NCBI GenBank assembly: GCA_027186245.1
Contig: CP114496.1
Coordinates: 4,927,501 to 4,991,500, forward strand
From: Coriaria nepalensis
Lineage: Eukaryota > Streptophyta > Magnoliopsida > Cucurbitales > Coriariaceae
Direction: 5' to 3'
Length of the DNA stretch: 64,000 nt
Part shown: positions 38,840 to 52,328 of the stretch, piece after piece
How the letters are laid out: every line of letters starts with the position of its first letter
Numbering within the stretch: position 1 is the stretch's first letter
Notes under the pieces: model-generated
Seen by the model: only the letters and a program-made list of their open reading frames with translations
The model's database searches: none
What the model was told of the DNA's origin: nothing
Made by a program: the position numbers and the translations under genes

Positions 38840-39264
38840 GAATTCTATTTCCGCACTACAAACACAGGTTTTGGGCATAACTTGCACAAGGCTATTGCAA
38901 GGAAATTGTGCATTAGTTTAATCTTAAAATCATTTCAATGAGTCATTTCAAGTCAATAACTATTTCAAAGCAAGTTGAACGAATTCTATTTTCGCACTAC
39001 AAACACAGGTTTTGGGCATAACTTGCAATAGATCAATGCAAGGAAAGTGTGCATTAGTTTAACCTTAAAATCATTTGAATGAGTCATTTCAGGTCAATAA
39101 CATATTTCATAGCATATTCAACGAATTCTATTTTCGCACTACAAACACAGGTTTTGTGCATAACTTGCAAATGGTCAATGCAAGGAATGTGTGCATTAGT
39201 TTAGCCTTAAAATCATTTGATTGAGTCATTTCAAGTCAATAACATATTTCAAAGCATGTTGAAC
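38840..39264. repeat. D-E-F trimer with altered F head
   Basis: D 38840-38980 (141 bp), E 38981-39122, F 39123-39264. F reads CAGGTTTTGTGC instead of CAAGTTTTGTGC, so position 28 is G as in A while T at 35 remains. The following boundary (39265) is GAATTT. Confidence 0.85.
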
Positions 39265-39363
39265 GAATTTTATTTTCGCACTACAAACACAGGTTTTGGG
39301 CATAACTTGCAAATGATCAATGCAAGGAAAGTGTGCATTAGTTTAACCTTAAAATCATTTAAA

Positions 39364-40735
39364 TGAGTCATTTCAGGTCAATAACATATTTCAAAGCAAG
39401 TTGAACGAATTCTATTTTCGCACTACAAACACAGCATTTGGCCATAACTTGCAAATGATGAATGCAAGGAAAGTGTGCATTAGTTTAACCTTAAAATCAT
39501 TTCAATGAGTCATTTCAGGTCAATAACATATTTCAAAGCAAATTGAACGAATTCTATTTTCGCACTACAAACACAAGTTTTGTGCATAACTTGCACATGG
39601 TCAATGCAAGGAAAGTGTGCATTATTTTAGCCTTAAAATCATTTGAATGAGTCATTTCAAGTCATTAACATATTTCAAAGCAAGTTGAACGAATTCTATT
39701 TTCGCACTACAAACACAGGATTTGGGCATAACTTGCGAATGATCAATGCAACGAAAGTGTGCATTAGTTTAGCCTTAAAATCATTTGAATGAGTCATTTT
39801 AAGTCAATAACATATTACAAAGCAAGTTGAACGAATTCTATTTTCGCACTACAAACACAGGTTTTGGGCATAACTTGCAAATGATCAATGCAAGGAAAGT
39901 GTGCATTAGTTTAACCTTAAAATCATTTGAATGAGTCATTTCAGGTCAATAACATATTTCAAAGCAAGTTGAACGAATTCTATTTTCGCACTACAAACAC
40001 ATGTTTTGGGCATAACTTGCACATGGCCAATGCAAGGAAACTGTGCATTAGTTTAATCTTAAAATCATTTGAATGAGTCATTTCAAGTCAATAAGATATT
40101 TCAAAGCAAGTTGAACGAATTCTATTTTCGCACTACAAACACAGGTTTTGGGCATAACTTGCAAATGATCAATGCAAGGAAAGTGTGCATTAGTTTAACC
40201 TTAAAATCATTTGAATGAGTCATTTCAGGTCAATAACATATTTCAAAGCAAGTTGAACGAATTCTATTTTCGCACTACAAACACAGCATTTGGCCATAAC
40301 TTGCAAATGATGAATGCAAGGAAAGTGTGCATTAGTTTAACCTTAAAATCATTTCAATGAGTCATTTCAGGTCAATAACATATTTCAAAGCAAATTGAAC
40401 GAATTCTATTTTCGAACTACAAACACAAGTTTTGTGCATAACTTGCACATGGTCAATGCAAGGAAAGTGTGCATTATTTTAGCCTTAAAATCATTTGAAT
40501 GAGTCATTTCAAGTCATTAACATATTTCAAAGCAAGTTGAACGAATTCTATTTTCGCACTACAAACACAGGTTTTGGGCATAACTTGCAATAGATCAATG
40601 CAAGGAAAGTGTGCATTAGTTTAACCTTAAAATCATTTGAATGAGTCATTTCAGGTCAATAACATATTTCATAGCATATTCAACGAATTCTATTTTCGCA
40701 CTACAAACACAAGTTTTGTGCATAACTTGCAAATG
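39364..40735. repeat. 4684-bp-offset duplication, block 2 right copy
   Basis: Collinear with 34680-36050. The pair differs at a handful of sites, for example AATGCCAGG near 35772 against AATGCAAGG in this copy. The match ends near 40840, where this copy enters the CACTAACAAC monomer. Confidence 0.85.
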
Positions 40736-43700
40736 GTCAATGCAAGGAATGTGTGCATTAGTTTAGCCTTAAAATCATTTGATTGAGTCATTTCAAGTCA
40801 ATAACATATTTCAAAGCAAGTTGAACGAATTCTATTTTCGCACTAACAACACAGGTTTTGGGCATAACTTGCACATGGCCAATGCAAGTAAAGTGTGTAT
40901 TAGTTTAACCTTAAAATCATTTGAATGAGTCATTTCAGGTCAATAACTTATTTCAAAGCAAGTTGAACGAATTCTATTTTCGCACTACAAACACAGGATT
41001 TGGGCATAACTTGCGAATGATCAATGCAACGAAAGTGTGCATTAGTTTAGCCTTAAAATCATTTGAATGAGTTATTTTAAGTCAACAACATATTACAAAG
41101 CAAGTTGAACGAATTCTATTTTCGCACTACAAACACCGGATTTGGGCATAACTTGCAAATGATCAATGGAAGGAAAGTGTGCATTAGTTTAACCTTAAAA
41201 TCATTTGAATGAGTCATTTCAGGTCAATAACATATTTCATAGCAAGTTGAACGAATTCTATTTTCGCACTACAAACATAGGTTTTGGGCATAACTTGCAC
41301 ATGGCCAATGCAAGGAAAGTGTGCATTAGTTTAACCTTAAAATCATTTGAATGAGTCAGTTCAGGTCAATAACATATTTCATAGCATATTCAACGAATTC
41401 TATTTTCGCACTACAAACACAAGTTTTGTGCATAACTTGCAAATGGTCAATGCAAGGAATGTGTGCATTAGTTTAGCCTTAAAATCATTTGATTGAGTCA
41501 TTTCAAGTCAATAACATATTTCAAAGCAAGTTGAACGAATTCTATTTTAGCACTACAAACACAGGTTTTGGGCATAACTTGCAAATGATCAATGCAAGGA
41601 AAGTGTGCATTAGTTTAACCTTAAAATCATTTGAATGAGTCATTTCAGGTCAATAACATATTTCAAAGCAAGTTGAACGAATTCTATTTTCGCACTACAA
41701 ACACAGGATTTGGCCATAACTTGCAAATGATCAATGCAAGGAAAGTGTGCATTAGTTTAACCTTAAAATCATTTCAATGAGTCATTTCAGGTCAATAACA
41801 TATTTCAAAGCAAATTGAACGAATTCTATTTTCGCACTACAAACACAGGTTTTGTGCATAACTTGCACATGGTCAATGCAAGGAAAGTGTGCATTAGTTT
41901 AGCCTTAAAATCATTTGAATGAGTCATTTTCAGTCAATAACATATGACAAAGCAAGTTGAACGAATTCTATTTTCGCACTACAAACACAGGTTTTGGGCA
42001 TAACTTGCAATAGATCAATGCAAGGAAAGTGTGCATTAGTTTAGCCTTAAAATCATTTCAATGAGTCATTTCAGGTCAATAACATATTTCAAAGCAAATT
42101 GAACGAATTCTATTTTCGCACTACAAACACAGGTTTTGTGCATAACTTGCACATGGTCAATGCAAACAAAGAGTGCATTAGTTTAGCCTTAAAATAATTT
42201 GAATGAGTCATTTCAAGGTAATAACATATTTCAAAGCAAGTTGAACGAATTCTATTTTCGCACTACAAACACAGGTTCTGGGCATAACTTGCAAATGATC
42301 AATGCAAGGAAAGTGTGCATTAGTTTAACCTTAAAATCATTTGAATGAGTCATTTCAGGTCAATAACACATTTCAAAGCAAGTTCAACGAATTCTATTTT
42401 CGCACTACAAACACAGGTTTTGGGCATAACTAGCAAATGATCAATGCAAGGAAAGTGTGCATTAGTTTAACCTTAAAATCATTTGAATGAGTCATTTCAG
42501 GTCAATAACATATTTCAAAGCAAGTTGAACGAATTCTATTTTCGCACTACAAACACATGTTTTGGGCATAACTTGCACATGCCCAATGCAAGGAAACTGT
42601 GCATTAGTTTAACCTTAAAATCATTTGAATGAGTCATTTCAGGTCAATAACATATTTCAAAGCAAGTTGAACGAATTCTATTTTCGCACTACAAACACAG
42701 GATTTGGGCATAACTTGCAAATGATCAATGCAAGGAAAGTGTGCATTAGTTTAGCCTTAAAATCATTTGAATGAGTCATTTCGAACTACATTAACATATT
42801 TCAAAGCAAGTTGAACGAATTCTATTTTCGCACTACAAACACAGGTTTTGGGCATAACTTGCAATAGATCAATGCAAGGAAAGTGTGCATTAGTTTAACC
42901 TTAAAATCATTTGAATGAGTCATTTCAGGTCAATAACATATTTCATAGCATATTCAACGAATTCTATTTTCGCACTACAAACACAAGTTTTGTGCATAAC
43001 TTGCAAATGGTCAATGCAAGGAATGTGTGCATTAGTTTAGCCTTAAAATCATTTGATTGAGTCATTTCAAGTCAATAACATATTTCAAAGCAAGTTGAAC
43101 GAATTCTATTTTCGCACTAACAACACAGGTTTTGGGCATAACTTGCACATGGCCAATGCAAGTAAAGTGTGTATTAGTTTAACCTTAAAATCATTTGAAT
43201 GAGTCATTTCAGGTCAATAACTTATTTCAAAGCAAGTTGAACGAATTCTATTTTCGCACTACAAACACAGGATTTGGGCATAACTTGCGAATGATCAATG
43301 CAACGAAAGTGTGCATTAGTTTAGCCTTAAAATCATTTGAATAAGTTATTTTAAGTCAACAACATATTACAAAGCAAGTTGAACGAATTCTATTTTCGCA
43401 CTACAAACACCGGATTTGGGCATAACTTGCAAATGATCAATGGAAGGAAACAGTGCATTAGTTTAACCTTAAAATCATTTGAATGAGTCAGTTCAGGTCA
43501 ATAACATATTTCATAGCATATTCAACGAATTCTATTTTCGCACTACAAACACAAGTTTTGTGCATAACTTGCAAATGGTCAATGCAAGGAATGTGTGCAT
43601 TAGTTTAGCCTTAAAATCATTTGATTGAGTCATTTCAAGTCAATAACATATTTCAAAGCAAGTTGAACGAATTCTATTTTAGCACTACAAACACAGGTTT

Positions 43701-43877
43701 TGGGCATAACTTGCAAATGATCAATGCAAGGAAAGTGTGCATTAGTTTAACCTTAAAATCATTTGAATGAGTCATTTCAGGTCAATAACATATTTCAAAG
43801 CAAGTTGAACGAATTCTATTTTCGCACTACAAACACAGGATTTGGCCATAACTTGCAAATGATCAATGCAAGGAAAG
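40610..43877. repeat. Copy 1 of a 3268-bp, 23-monomer tandem duplication
   Basis: The offset of 3268 bp is fixed by CACTAACAAC (40841, 44109 and 43115, 46383) and by the GAACTACATT insertion (42783, 46051). The unit equals 23 x 142 plus 2. Inside it, about 42860-43830 resembles about 40590-41700 at 2274 bp, but with one monomer fewer, so the unit itself contains a truncated internal repeat. Nothing in its sequence ties it to the equally long 3265-bp unit at 1.6-8.1 kb. Confidence 0.9.
42783..42792. other. 2-bp insertion marker, 144-bp monomer (first copy)
   Basis: The monomer reads TTTCGAACTACATTAACA where the usual form is TTTCAAGTCAATAACA, a net gain of 2 bp. It appears only here and at 46051. 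It may have arisen as a small complex replacement rather than a simple insertion. Confidence 0.88.
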
Positions 43878-46800
43878 TGTGCATTAGTTTAACCTTAAAA
43901 TCATTTGAATGAGTCATTTCAGGTCAATAACATATTTCATAGCATATTCAACGAATTCTATTTTCGCACTACAAACACAAGTTTTGTGCATAACTTGCAA
44001 ATGGTCAATGCAAGGAATGTGTGCATTAGTTTAGCCTTAAAATCATTTGATTGAGTCATTTCAAGTCAATAACATATTTCAAAGCAAGTTGAACGAATTC
44101 TATTTTCGCACTAACAACACAGGTTTTGGGCATAACTTGCACATGGCCAATGCAAGTAAAGTGTGTATTAGTTTAACCTTAAAATCATTTGAATGAGTCA
44201 TTTCAGGTCAATAACTTATTTCAAAGCAAGTTGAACGAATTCTATTTTCGCACTACAAACACAGGATTTGGGCATAACTTGCGAATGATCAATGCAACGA
44301 AAGTGTGCATTAGTTTAGCCTTAAAATCATTTGAATGAGTTATTTTAAGTCAACAACATATTACAAAGCAAGTTGAACGAATTCTATTTTCGCACTACAA
44401 ACACCGGATTTGGGCATAACTTGCAAATGATCAATGGAAGGAAAGTGTGCATTAGTTTAACCTTAAAATCATTTGAATGAGTCATTTCAGGTCAATAACA
44501 TATTTCATAGCAAGTTGAACGAATTCTATTTTCACACTACAAACATAGGTTTTGGGCATAACTTGCACATGGCCAATGCAAGGAAAGTGTGCATTAGTTT
44601 AACCTTAAAATCATTTGAATGAGTCAGTTCAGGTCAATAACATATTTCATAGCATATTCAACGAATTCTATTTTCGCACTACAAACACAAGTTTTGTGCA
44701 TAACTTGCAAATGGTCAATGCAAGGAATGTGTGCATTAGTTTAGCCTTAAAATCATTTGATTGAGTCATTTCAAGTCAATAACATATTTCAAAGCAAGTT
44801 GAACGAATTCTATTTTAGCACTACAAACACAGGTTTTGGGCATAACTTGCAAATGATCAATGCAAGGAAAGTGTGCATTAGTTTAACCTTAAAATCATTT
44901 GAATGAGTCATTTCAGGTCAATAACATATTTCAAAGCAAGTTGAACGAATTCTATTTTCGCACTACAAACACAGGATTTGGCCATAACTTGCAAATGATC
45001 AATGCAAGGAAAGTGTGCATTAGTTTAACCTTAAAATCATTTCAATGAGTCATTTCAGGTCAATAACATATTTCAAAGCAAATTGAACGAATTCTATTTT
45101 CGCACTACAAACACAGGTTTTGTGCATAACTTGCACATGGTCAATGCAAGGAAAGTGTGCATTAGTTTAGCCTTAAAATCATTTGAATGAGTCATTTTCA
45201 GTCAATAACATATGACAAAGCAAGTTGAACGAATTCTATTTTCGCACTACAAACACAGGTTTTGGGCATAACTTGCAATAGATCAATGCAAGGAAAGTGT
45301 GCATTAGTTTAGCCTTAAAATCATTTCAATGAGTCATTTCAGGTCAATAACATATTTCAAAGCAAATTGAACGAATTCTATTTTCGCACTACAAACACAG
45401 GTTTTGTGCATAACTTGCACATGGTCAATGTAAACAAAGAGTGCATTAGTTTAGCCTTAAAATAATTTGAATGAGTCATTTCAAGGTAATAACATATTTC
45501 AAAGCAAGTTGAACGAATTCTATTTTCGCACTACAAACACAGGTTCTGGGCATAACTTGCAAATGATCAATGCAAGGAAAGTGTGCATTAGTTTAACCTT
45601 AAAATCATTTGAATGAGTCATTTCAGGTCAATAACACATTTCAAAGCAAGTTCAACGAATTCTATTTTCGCACTACAAACACAGGTTTTGGGCATAACTA
45701 GCAAATGATCAATGCAAGGAAAGTGTGCATTAGTTTAACCTTAAAATCATTTGAATGAGTCATTTCAGGTCAATAACATATTTCAAAGCAAGTTGAACGA
45801 ATTCTATTTTCGCACTACAAACACATGTTTTGGGCATAACTTGCACATGCCCAATGCAAGGAAACTGTGCATTAGTTTAACCTTAAAATCATTTGAATGA
45901 GTCATTTCAGGTCAATAACATATTTCAAAGCAAGTTGAACGAATTCTATTTTCGCACTACAAACACAGGATTTGGGCATAACTTGCAAATGATCAATGCA
46001 AGGAAAGTGTGCATTAGTTTAGCCTTAAAATCATTTGAATGAGTCATTTCGAACTACATTAACATATTTCAAAGCAAGTTGAACGAATTCTATTTTCGCA
46101 CTACAAACACAGGTTTTGGGCATAACTTGCAATAGATCAATGCTAGGAAAGTGTGCATTAGTTTAACCTTAAAATCATTTGAATGAGTCATTTCAGGTCA
46201 ATAACATATTTCATAGCATATTCAACGAATTCTATTTTCGCACTACAAACACAAGTTTTGTGCATAACTTGCAAATGGTCAATGCAAGGAATGTGTGCAT
46301 TAGTTTAGCCTTAAAATCATTTGATTGAGTCATTTCAAGTCAATAACATATTTCAAAGCAAGTTGAACGAATTCTATTTTCGCACTAACAACACAGGTTT
46401 TGGGCATAACTTGCACATGGCCAATGCAAGTAAAGTGTGTATTAGTTTAACCTTAAAATCATTTGAATGAGTCATTTCAGGTCAATAACTTATTTCAAAG
46501 CAAGTTGAACGAATTCTATTTTCGCACTACAAACACAGGATTTGGGCATAACTTGCGAATGATCAATGCAACGAAAGTGTGCATTAGTTTAGCCTTAAAA
46601 TCATTTGAATGAGTTATTTTAAGTCAACAACATATTACAAAGCAAGTTGAACGAATTCTATTTTCGCACTACAAACACCGGATTTGGGCATAACTTGCAA
46701 ATGATCAATGGAAGGAAACTGTGCATTAGTTTAACCTTAAAATCATTTGAATGAGTCAGTTCAGGTCAATAACATATTTCATAGCATATTCAACGAATTC

Positions 46801-47250
46801 TATTTTCGCACTACAAACACAAGTTTTGTGCATAACTTGCAAATGGTCAATGCAAGGAATGTGTGCATTAGTTTAGCCTTAAAATCATTTGATTGAGTCA
46901 TTTCAAGTCAATAACATATTTCAAAGCAAGTTGAACGAATTCTATTTTAGCACTACAAACACAGGTTTTGGGCATAACTTGCAAATGATCAATGCAAGGA
47001 AAGTGTGCATTAGTTTAACCTTAAAATCATTTGAATGAGTCATTTCAGGTCAATAACATATTTCAAAGCAAGTTGAACGAATTCTATTTTCGCACTACAA
47101 ACACAGGATTTGGCCATAACTTGCAAATGATCAATGCAAGGAAAGTGTGCATTAGTTTAACCTTAAAATCATTTGAATGAGTCATTTCAGGTCAATAACA
47201 TATTTCATAGCATATTCAACGAATTCTATTTTCGCACTACAAACACAAGT
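43878..47250. repeat. Copy 2 of the 3268-bp, 23-monomer tandem duplication
   Basis: Abuts copy 1 and is collinear to about 47250, where an F head is replaced by CAAGTTTTGGGC with CACATGGCC. Differences from copy 1 seen by eye are TTCACAC near 44532, AATGTAAAC near 45427, GAATGAGTTA near 46611, GCTAGG near 46143 and AAACTG near 46717. Confidence 0.9.
46051..46060. other. 2-bp insertion marker, 144-bp monomer (second copy)
   Basis: The same GAACTACATT replacement, exactly 3268 bp after 42783, proves the tandem duplication. Confidence 0.88.
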
Positions 47251-47646
47251 TTTGGGCATAACTTGCACATGGCCAATGCAAGGAAACTGTGCATTAGTTT
47301 AATCTTAAAATCATTTGAATGAGTCATTTCAAGTCAATAACACATTTCAAAGCAAGTTGAACGAATTCTATTTTCGCACTACAAACACAAGTTTTGTGCA
47401 TAACTTGCAAATGGTCAATGCAAGGAAAGTGTGCATTAGTTTAGCCTTAAAATCATTTGAATGAGTCATTTTAAGTCAATAACATATTACAAAGCAAGTT
47501 GAACGAATTCTATTTTCGCACTACAAACACAGGTTTTGGGCATAACTTGCAAATGATCAATGCAAGGAAAGTGTGCATTAGTTTAGCCTTAAAATCATTT
47601 GAATGAGTCATTTCAAGTCAATAACATATTACAAAGCAAGTTGAAC
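47251..47646. repeat. Chimeric and A/B monomers right of the 3268-bp duplication
   Basis: About three monomers. One has an F-like A at 28 but C-type body (TTTTGGGC, CACATGGCC, AAACTG, AATC) and tail CACATTTC. The next has an F head (TTTTGTGC, TGGTCAATG) with a B-type 3' half (AGCC, TTTTAAGTC, TATTAC). Both look like products of exchange between subtypes. Confidence 0.75.
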
Positions 47647-48071
47647 GAATTCTATTTTCGCACTACAAACACAGGTTTTGGGCATAACTTGCACATGGTT
47701 ATTGCAAGGAAACTGTGCATTAGTTTATTCTTAAAATAATTTCAATGAATCATTTCAAGTCAATAACTATTTCAAAGCAAGTTGAACGAATTCTATTTTC
47801 GCACTACAAACACAGGTTTTGGGCATAACTTGCAATAGATCAATGCAAGGAAAGTGTGCATTAGTTTAACCTTAAAATCATTTGAATGAGTCATTTCAGG
47901 TCAATAACATATTTCATAGCATATTCAACGAATTCTATTTTCGCACTACAAACACAAGTTTTGTGCATAACTTGCAAATGGTCAATGCAAGGAATGTGTG
48001 CATTAGTTTAGCCTTAAAATCATTTGATTAAGTAATTTCAAGTCAATAACATATTTCAAAGCAAGTTGAAC
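47647..48071. repeat. D-E-F trimer
   Basis: D 47647-47787 (141 bp, GGTTATTG and TTTATTC are private changes), E 47788-47929, F 47930-48071 with GATTAAGTAATTTC, which abolishes TGAGTCA. CACTAACAACATAGG follows near 48085 and again near 48651 (566-568 bp later), a four-monomer step. Confidence 0.85.
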
Positions 48072-51051
48072 GAATTCTATTTTCGCACTAACAACATAGG
48101 TTTTGGGCATAACTTGCACATGGCCAATGCAAGGAAAGTGTGCATTAGTTTAACCTTAAAATCATTTGAATGAGTCATTTCAAGTCAATAACATATTTCA
48201 AAGCAAGTTGAACGAATTCTATTTTCGCACTACAAACACAGGTTTTGGGCATAACTTGCACATGGCCAATGCAAGGAAAGTGTGCATTAGTTTAACCTTA
48301 AACTCATTTGAATGAGTCATTTCAGGTCAATAACATATTTCAAAGCAAGTTGAACGAATTCTATTTTCGCACTACAAACACATGATTTGGGCATAACTTG
48401 CAAATGATCAATCCAAGGAAAGTGTGTATTAGTTTAGCCTTAAAATCATTTGAATGAGTCATTTTAATTCAATAACATATTACAAAGCAAGTTGAACGAA
48501 TTCTATTTTCGCACTACAAACACAGGTTCTGGGCATAACTTGCAAATGATCAATGCAAGGAAAGTGTGCATTAGTTTAACCTTAAAATCATTTGAATGAG
48601 TCATTTCAAGTCAATAACATATTTCAAAGCAAGTTGAACGAATTCTATTTTCGCACTAACAACATAGGTTTTGGGCATAACTTGCACATGGCCAATGCAA
48701 GGAAAGTGTGCATTAGTTTAACCTTAAAATCATTTGAATGAGTCATTTCAAGTCAATAACATATTTCAAAGCAAGTTGAACGAATTCTATTTTCGCACTA
48801 CAAACACAGGTTTTGGGCATAACTTGCACATGGCCAATGCGAGGAAAGTGTGCATTAGTTTAACCTTAAAATCATTTGAATGAGTCATTTTAAGTCAATA
48901 ACATATTACAAAGCAAGTTGAACGAATTCTATTTTCGCACTACAAACACAGGTTTTGGGCATAACTTGCAAATGATCAATGCAGGGAAAGTGTGCATTAG
49001 TTTAGCCTTAAAATCATTTGAATGAGTCATTTCAAGTCAATAACATATTACAAAGCAAGTTGAACGAGTTCTATTTTCGCACTACAAACACAGGTTTTGG
49101 GCATAACTTGCACATGGCTATTGCAAGGAAACTGTGCGTTAGTTTAATCTTAAAATCATTTCAATGAGTCATTTCAAGTCAATAACTATTTCAAAGCAAG
49201 TTGAACGAATTCTATTTTCGCACTACAAACACAGGTTTTGGGCATAACTTGCAATAGATCAATGCAAGGAAAGTGTGCATTAGTTTAACCTTAAAATCAT
49301 TTGAATGAGTCATTTCAGGTCAATAACATATTTCAAAGCAAGTTGAACGAATTCTATTTTCGCACTACGATCACAGGTTTTGGGCATAACTTGCACATGG
49401 CCAATGCAAGGAAAGTGTGCATTAGGTTAGCCTTAAAATCATTTGAATGAGTCATTTCAGGTCAATAACATATTTCAAAGCAAGTTGAACGAATTCTATT
49501 TTCGCACTACAAACACAGGATTTGGGCATAACTTGCGAATGATCAATGCAAGGAAAGTGTGCATTAGTTTAGCCTTAAAATCATTTGAATGAGTTATTTT
49601 AAGTCAATAACATATTACAAAGCAAGTTGAACGAATTCTATTTTCGCACTACAAACACAGGATTTGGGCATAACTTGCAAATGATCAATGGAAGGAAAGT
49701 GTGCATTAGTTTAACCTTAAAATCATTTGAATGAGTCATTTCAGGTCAATAACATATTTCAAAGCAAGTTGAACGAATTCTATTTTCGCACTACAAACAT
49801 AGGTTTTGGGCATAACTTGCACATGGCCAATGCAAGGAAAGTGTGCATTAGTTTAACCTTAAAATCATTTGAATGAGTCATTTCAGGTCAATAACATATT
49901 TCAAAGCAAATTGAACGAATTCTATTTTCGCACTACAAACACAGGTTTTGGGCATAACTTGCAATAGATCAATGCAAGGAAAGTGTGCATTAGTTTAACC
50001 TTAAAATCATTTGAATGAGTCATTTCAGGTCAATAACATATTTCATAGCATATTCAACGAATTCTATTTTCGCACTACAAACACAAGTTTTGTGCATAAC
50101 TTGCAAATGGTCAATGCAAGGAATGTGTGCATTAGTTTAGCCTTAAAATCATTTGATTGAGTCATTTCAAGTCAATAACATATTTCAAAGGAAGTTGAAC
50201 GAATTCTATTTTCGCACTACAAACACAGGTTTTGGGCATAACTTGCAAATGGTCAATGCAAGGAATGTGTGCATTAGTTTAGCCTTAAAATCATTTGATT
50301 GAGTCATTTCAAGTCAATAACATATTTCAAAGGAAGTTGAACGAATTCTATTTTCGCACTACAAACACAGGTTTTGGGCATAACTTGCAAATGATCAATG
50401 GAAGGAAAGTGTGCATTAGTTTAACCTTAAAATCATTTGAATGAGTCATTTCAGGTCAATAACATATTTCAAAGCAAGTTGAACGAATTCTATTTTCGCA
50501 CTACAAACATAGGTTTTGGGCATAACTTGCACATGGCCAATGCAAGGAAAGTGTGCATTAGTTTAACCTTAAAATCATTTGAATGAGTCATTTCAGGTCA
50601 ATAACATATTTCAAAGCAAATTGAACGAATTCTATTTTCGCACTACAAACACAAGTTTTGTGCATAACTTGCAAATGGTCAATGCAAGGAATGTGTGCAT
50701 TAGTTTAGCCTTAAAATCATTTGATTGAGTCATTTCAAGTCAATAACATATTTCAAAGCAAGTTGAACGAATTCTATTTTCGCACTACAAACACAGGTTT
50801 TGGGCATAACTTGCAATAGATCAATGCAAGGAAAGTGTGCATTAGTTTAACCTTAAAATCATTTGAATGAGTCATTTCAGGTCAATAACATATTTCATAG
50901 CATATTCAACGAATTCTATTTTCGCACTACAAACACAAGTTTTGTGCATAACTTGCAAATGGTCAATGCAAGGAATGTGTGCATTAGTTTAGCCTTAAAA
51001 TCAGTTGATTGAGTCATTTCAAGTCAATAACTATTTCAAAGCAAGTTGAAC
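48072..51051. repeat. Mixed region, first AATCAC-type heads
   Basis: About 21 monomers of A, B, C-like, D, E and F types. The GAGTTC boundary at 49066 precedes a D monomer and recurs at 59711 before a D monomer. CTACGATCACAGG near 49367 is the first relative of the later CTACAATCACAGG (H) head. Two consecutive F-type bodies (50059-50200 and 50201-50342) share AAAGGAAG; the second has an A-type head (CAGGTTTTGGG). No non-satellite DNA is present. Confidence 0.75.
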
Positions 51052-51335
51052 GAATTCTATTTTCGCACTACAAACACAGGTTTTGGGCATAACTTGCAAT
51101 AGATCAATGCAAGGAAAGTGTGCATTAGTTTAACCTTAAAATCATTTGAATGAGTCATTTCAGGTCAATAACATATTTCAAAGCAAATTGAACGAATTCT
51201 ATTTTCGCACTACAAACACAAGTTTTGTGCATAACTTGCACATGGTCAATGCAAGGAAAGTGTGCATTAGTTTAGCCTTAAAATCATTTCAATGAGTCAT
51301 TTCAAGTCAATAACATATTTCAAAGCAAGTTGAAC
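51052..51335. repeat. 284-bp dimer, copy 1
   Basis: The first monomer is E-headed (ATAGATC) with the AAGCAAATTG tail. The second is AAGTTTTGTGC with CACATGGTC, AGCC and TTCAATG. The next 284 bp repeat this. Confidence 0.85.
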
Positions 51336-51619
51336 GAATTCTATTTTCGCACTACAAACACAGGTTTTGGGCATAACTTGCAACAGATCAATGCAAGGAA
51401 AGTGTGCATTAGTTTAACCTTAAAATCATTTGAATGAGTCATTTCAGGTCAATAACATATTTCAAAGCAAATTGAACGAATTCTATTTTCGCACTACAAA
51501 CACAAGTTTTGTGCATAACTTGCACATGGTCAATGCAAGGAAAGTGTGCATTAGTTTAGCCTTAAAATCATTTCAATGAGTCATTTCAAGTCAATAACAT
51601 ATTTCAAAGCAAGTTGAAC
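51336..51619. repeat. 284-bp dimer, copy 2
   Basis: Identical to 51052-51335 by eye except ACAGATC for ATAGATC near 51382. It is a direct tandem duplication of two monomers. Confidence 0.85.
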
Positions 51620-51903
51620 GAATTCTATTTTCGCACTACAAACACAGGTTTTGGGCATAACTTGCAATAGATCAATGCAAGGAAAGTGTGCATTAGTTTA
51701 ACCTTAAAATCATTTGAATGAGTCATTTCAGGTCAATAACATATTTCATAGCATATTCAACGAATTCTATTTTCGCACTACAAACACAAGTTTTGTGCAT
51801 AACTTGCAAATGGTCAATGCAAGGAATGTGTGCATTAGTTTAGCCTTAAAATCATTTGATTGAGTCATTTCAAGTCAATAACATATTTCAAAGGAAGTTG
51901 AAC

Positions 51904-52328
51904 GAATTCTATTTTCGCACTACAAACACAGGTTTTGGGCATAACTTGCACATGGCTATTGCAAGGAAACTGTGCATTAGTTTAATCTTAAAATCAGTTC
52001 AATGAGTCATTTCAAGTCAATAACTATTTCAAAGCAAGTTGAACGAATTCTATTTTCGCACTACAAACACAGGTTTTGTGCATAACTTGCAATAGATCAA
52101 TGCAAGGAAAGTGTGCATTAGTTTAACCTTAAAATCATTTGAATGAGTCATTTCAGGTCAATAACATATTTCATAGCATATTCAACGAATTCTATTTTCG
52201 CACTACAAACACAAGTTTTGTGCATAACTTGCAAATAGTCAATGCAAGGAATGTGTGCATTAGTTTAGCCTTAAAATCATTTGATTGAGTCATTTCAAGT
52301 CAATAACATATTTCAAAGCAAGTTGAAC
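51904..52328. repeat. D-E-F trimer
   Basis: D 51904-52044 (141 bp, AATCAGTTCAATG private), E 52045-52186 with F-like TTTTGTGC at its head, F 52187-52328 with AATAGTC. Position 35 T in this E suggests head exchange with F. Confidence 0.85.
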
